The notes under the pieces: generated by a model | The model's input: the letters and a program-made list of their open reading frames with translations, nothing else | What the model was told of the DNA's origin: nothing | Database searches by the model: none | Program-made: the position numbers and the translations under genes | In this document: one piece after another, positions 63,698 to 64,000 of the stretch | Position numbering within the stretch: the first letter of the stretch is position 1 | Layout: every line of letters starts with the position of its first letter | Source of the DNA: Burkholderia gladioli | Lineage (GTDB): Bacteria > Pseudomonadota > Gammaproteobacteria > Burkholderiales > Burkholderiaceae | Direction of reading: 5' to 3' | Length of the DNA stretch: 64,000 nt | Assembly: GCF_000959725.1 (NCBI RefSeq) | Contig: NZ_CP009322.1 | Coordinates: forward strand, 2,356,001-2,420,000

Positions 63698-64000
63698 ATG
63701 AAGAAGTGGACCACTGCCGACGCGGTCGCGGCAGAGATTTTCGACGGCGCGACGATTGCCATCACCGGCTCGGGCGGCGGCCTGCTGGAGCCGGACGCGC
63801 TGCTCGCCGCGATCGAGCGGCGTTTCCTGGCGACCGGGCATCCTCGCGGCCTGACCCTGGTCCATGCGCTCGGCATCGGCGACGGCAACGGCAGCGGCGT
63901 GGGCCGCTTCGCGCACGCGGGGATGGTCAGGCGCGTGATCGGCGGCCACTGGGTATGGTCATCGGCCATGCAGCGCCTGGCCGAGACGCAGGAAATCGAG
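63698..64000 (+). CDS. Acyl-CoA:acetate/3-ketoacid CoA-transferase, N-terminal part (truncated by window)
   Basis: The gene is cut by the window end after 101 codons. It starts at an ATG with AGGAGG upstream. The protein opens MKKWTTADAVAAEIFDGATI, then ITGSGGGLLEPDALLAAIER, and contains TLVHALGIGDGNGSGVGRFA, the phosphate/CoA-binding start of the YdiF/SCOT-type family. It transfers CoA between carboxylates, for example activating a 3-keto or hydroxy acid. With the SDR and the two TIM-barrel proteins it suggests a carboxylate or sugar-acid degradation route controlled by the TetR protein. Confidence 0.85.
   Translation, partial: MKKWTTADAVAAEIFDGATIAITGSGGGLLEPDALLAAIERRFLATGHPRGLTLVHALGIGDGNGSGVGRFAHAGMVRRVIGGHWVWSSAMQRLAETQEIE

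Overview
The window looks like a chromosomal segment of a Burkholderia species, most like the plant-associated B. gladioli/glumae/plantarii group. This is inferred from very high GC, strong third-position G/C bias, two classical burkholderial trimeric porins, and many LysR, MarR, TetR and AraC-type regulators. No rRNA, tRNA, CRISPR array, transposase or phage gene was recognised. The 5' edge cuts an ABC permease gene and the 3' edge cuts a CoA-transferase gene.

Layout. 1-2.9 kb: end of an ABC importer (permease, ATPase) followed by a porin. 3-9.4 kb: a MarR/HpaR-like regulator, an SfnB-like flavin monooxygenase, a small unknown protein, an unusual stand-alone winged-helix protein, trehalase and a TetR regulator with a clear palindromic operator. 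9.8-19.2 kb: an MFS exporter, a YcaQ-type DNA glycosylase, small housekeeping or unknown genes, an M20 peptidase, the divergent pair FtrA-like regulator/rhodanese, a superinfection-immunity-like membrane protein and an RpiR regulator. 19.4-26.1 kb: an alpha/beta hydrolase, DUF899, GST, VOC and a glycogen-debranching-like enzyme, with six copies of an ~80-bp intergenic repeat in two clusters. 26.2-32.3 kb: an MreB paralogue, a two-domain patatin/outer-membrane protein and an RstAB-like two-component system. 32.7-37 kb: a TonB-dependent siderophore receptor, glutaminase and an HdeA-like acid chaperone. 37.3-41.8 kb: porin plus a complete ABC importer operon. 41.9-50.4 kb: secreted unknowns, GST, ACT protein, a LysR/MFS/ArsR group, an HvnA-like secreted protein and DUF2278. 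50.8-53.2 kb: a small lipoprotein and a phospholipase C.

The most interesting part is 53.57-59.56 kb. It is a compact operon-like run of a 2Fe-2S ferredoxin, a haem-oxygenase-fold putative di-iron oxidase, three different ATP-grasp ligases and an EamA-type exporter. I read it as an uncharacterised pathway that oxidises a small substrate, joins carboxylates to amines without an NRPS, and exports the product. The product is unknown.

The last 4 kb holds a putative catabolic locus: SDR, DUF993 TIM-barrel protein and sugar-phosphate isomerase/epimerase-like protein on the minus strand, with a TetR regulator and a divergent CoA-transferase. Near-identical operator-like sequences lie in front of both transcription units.
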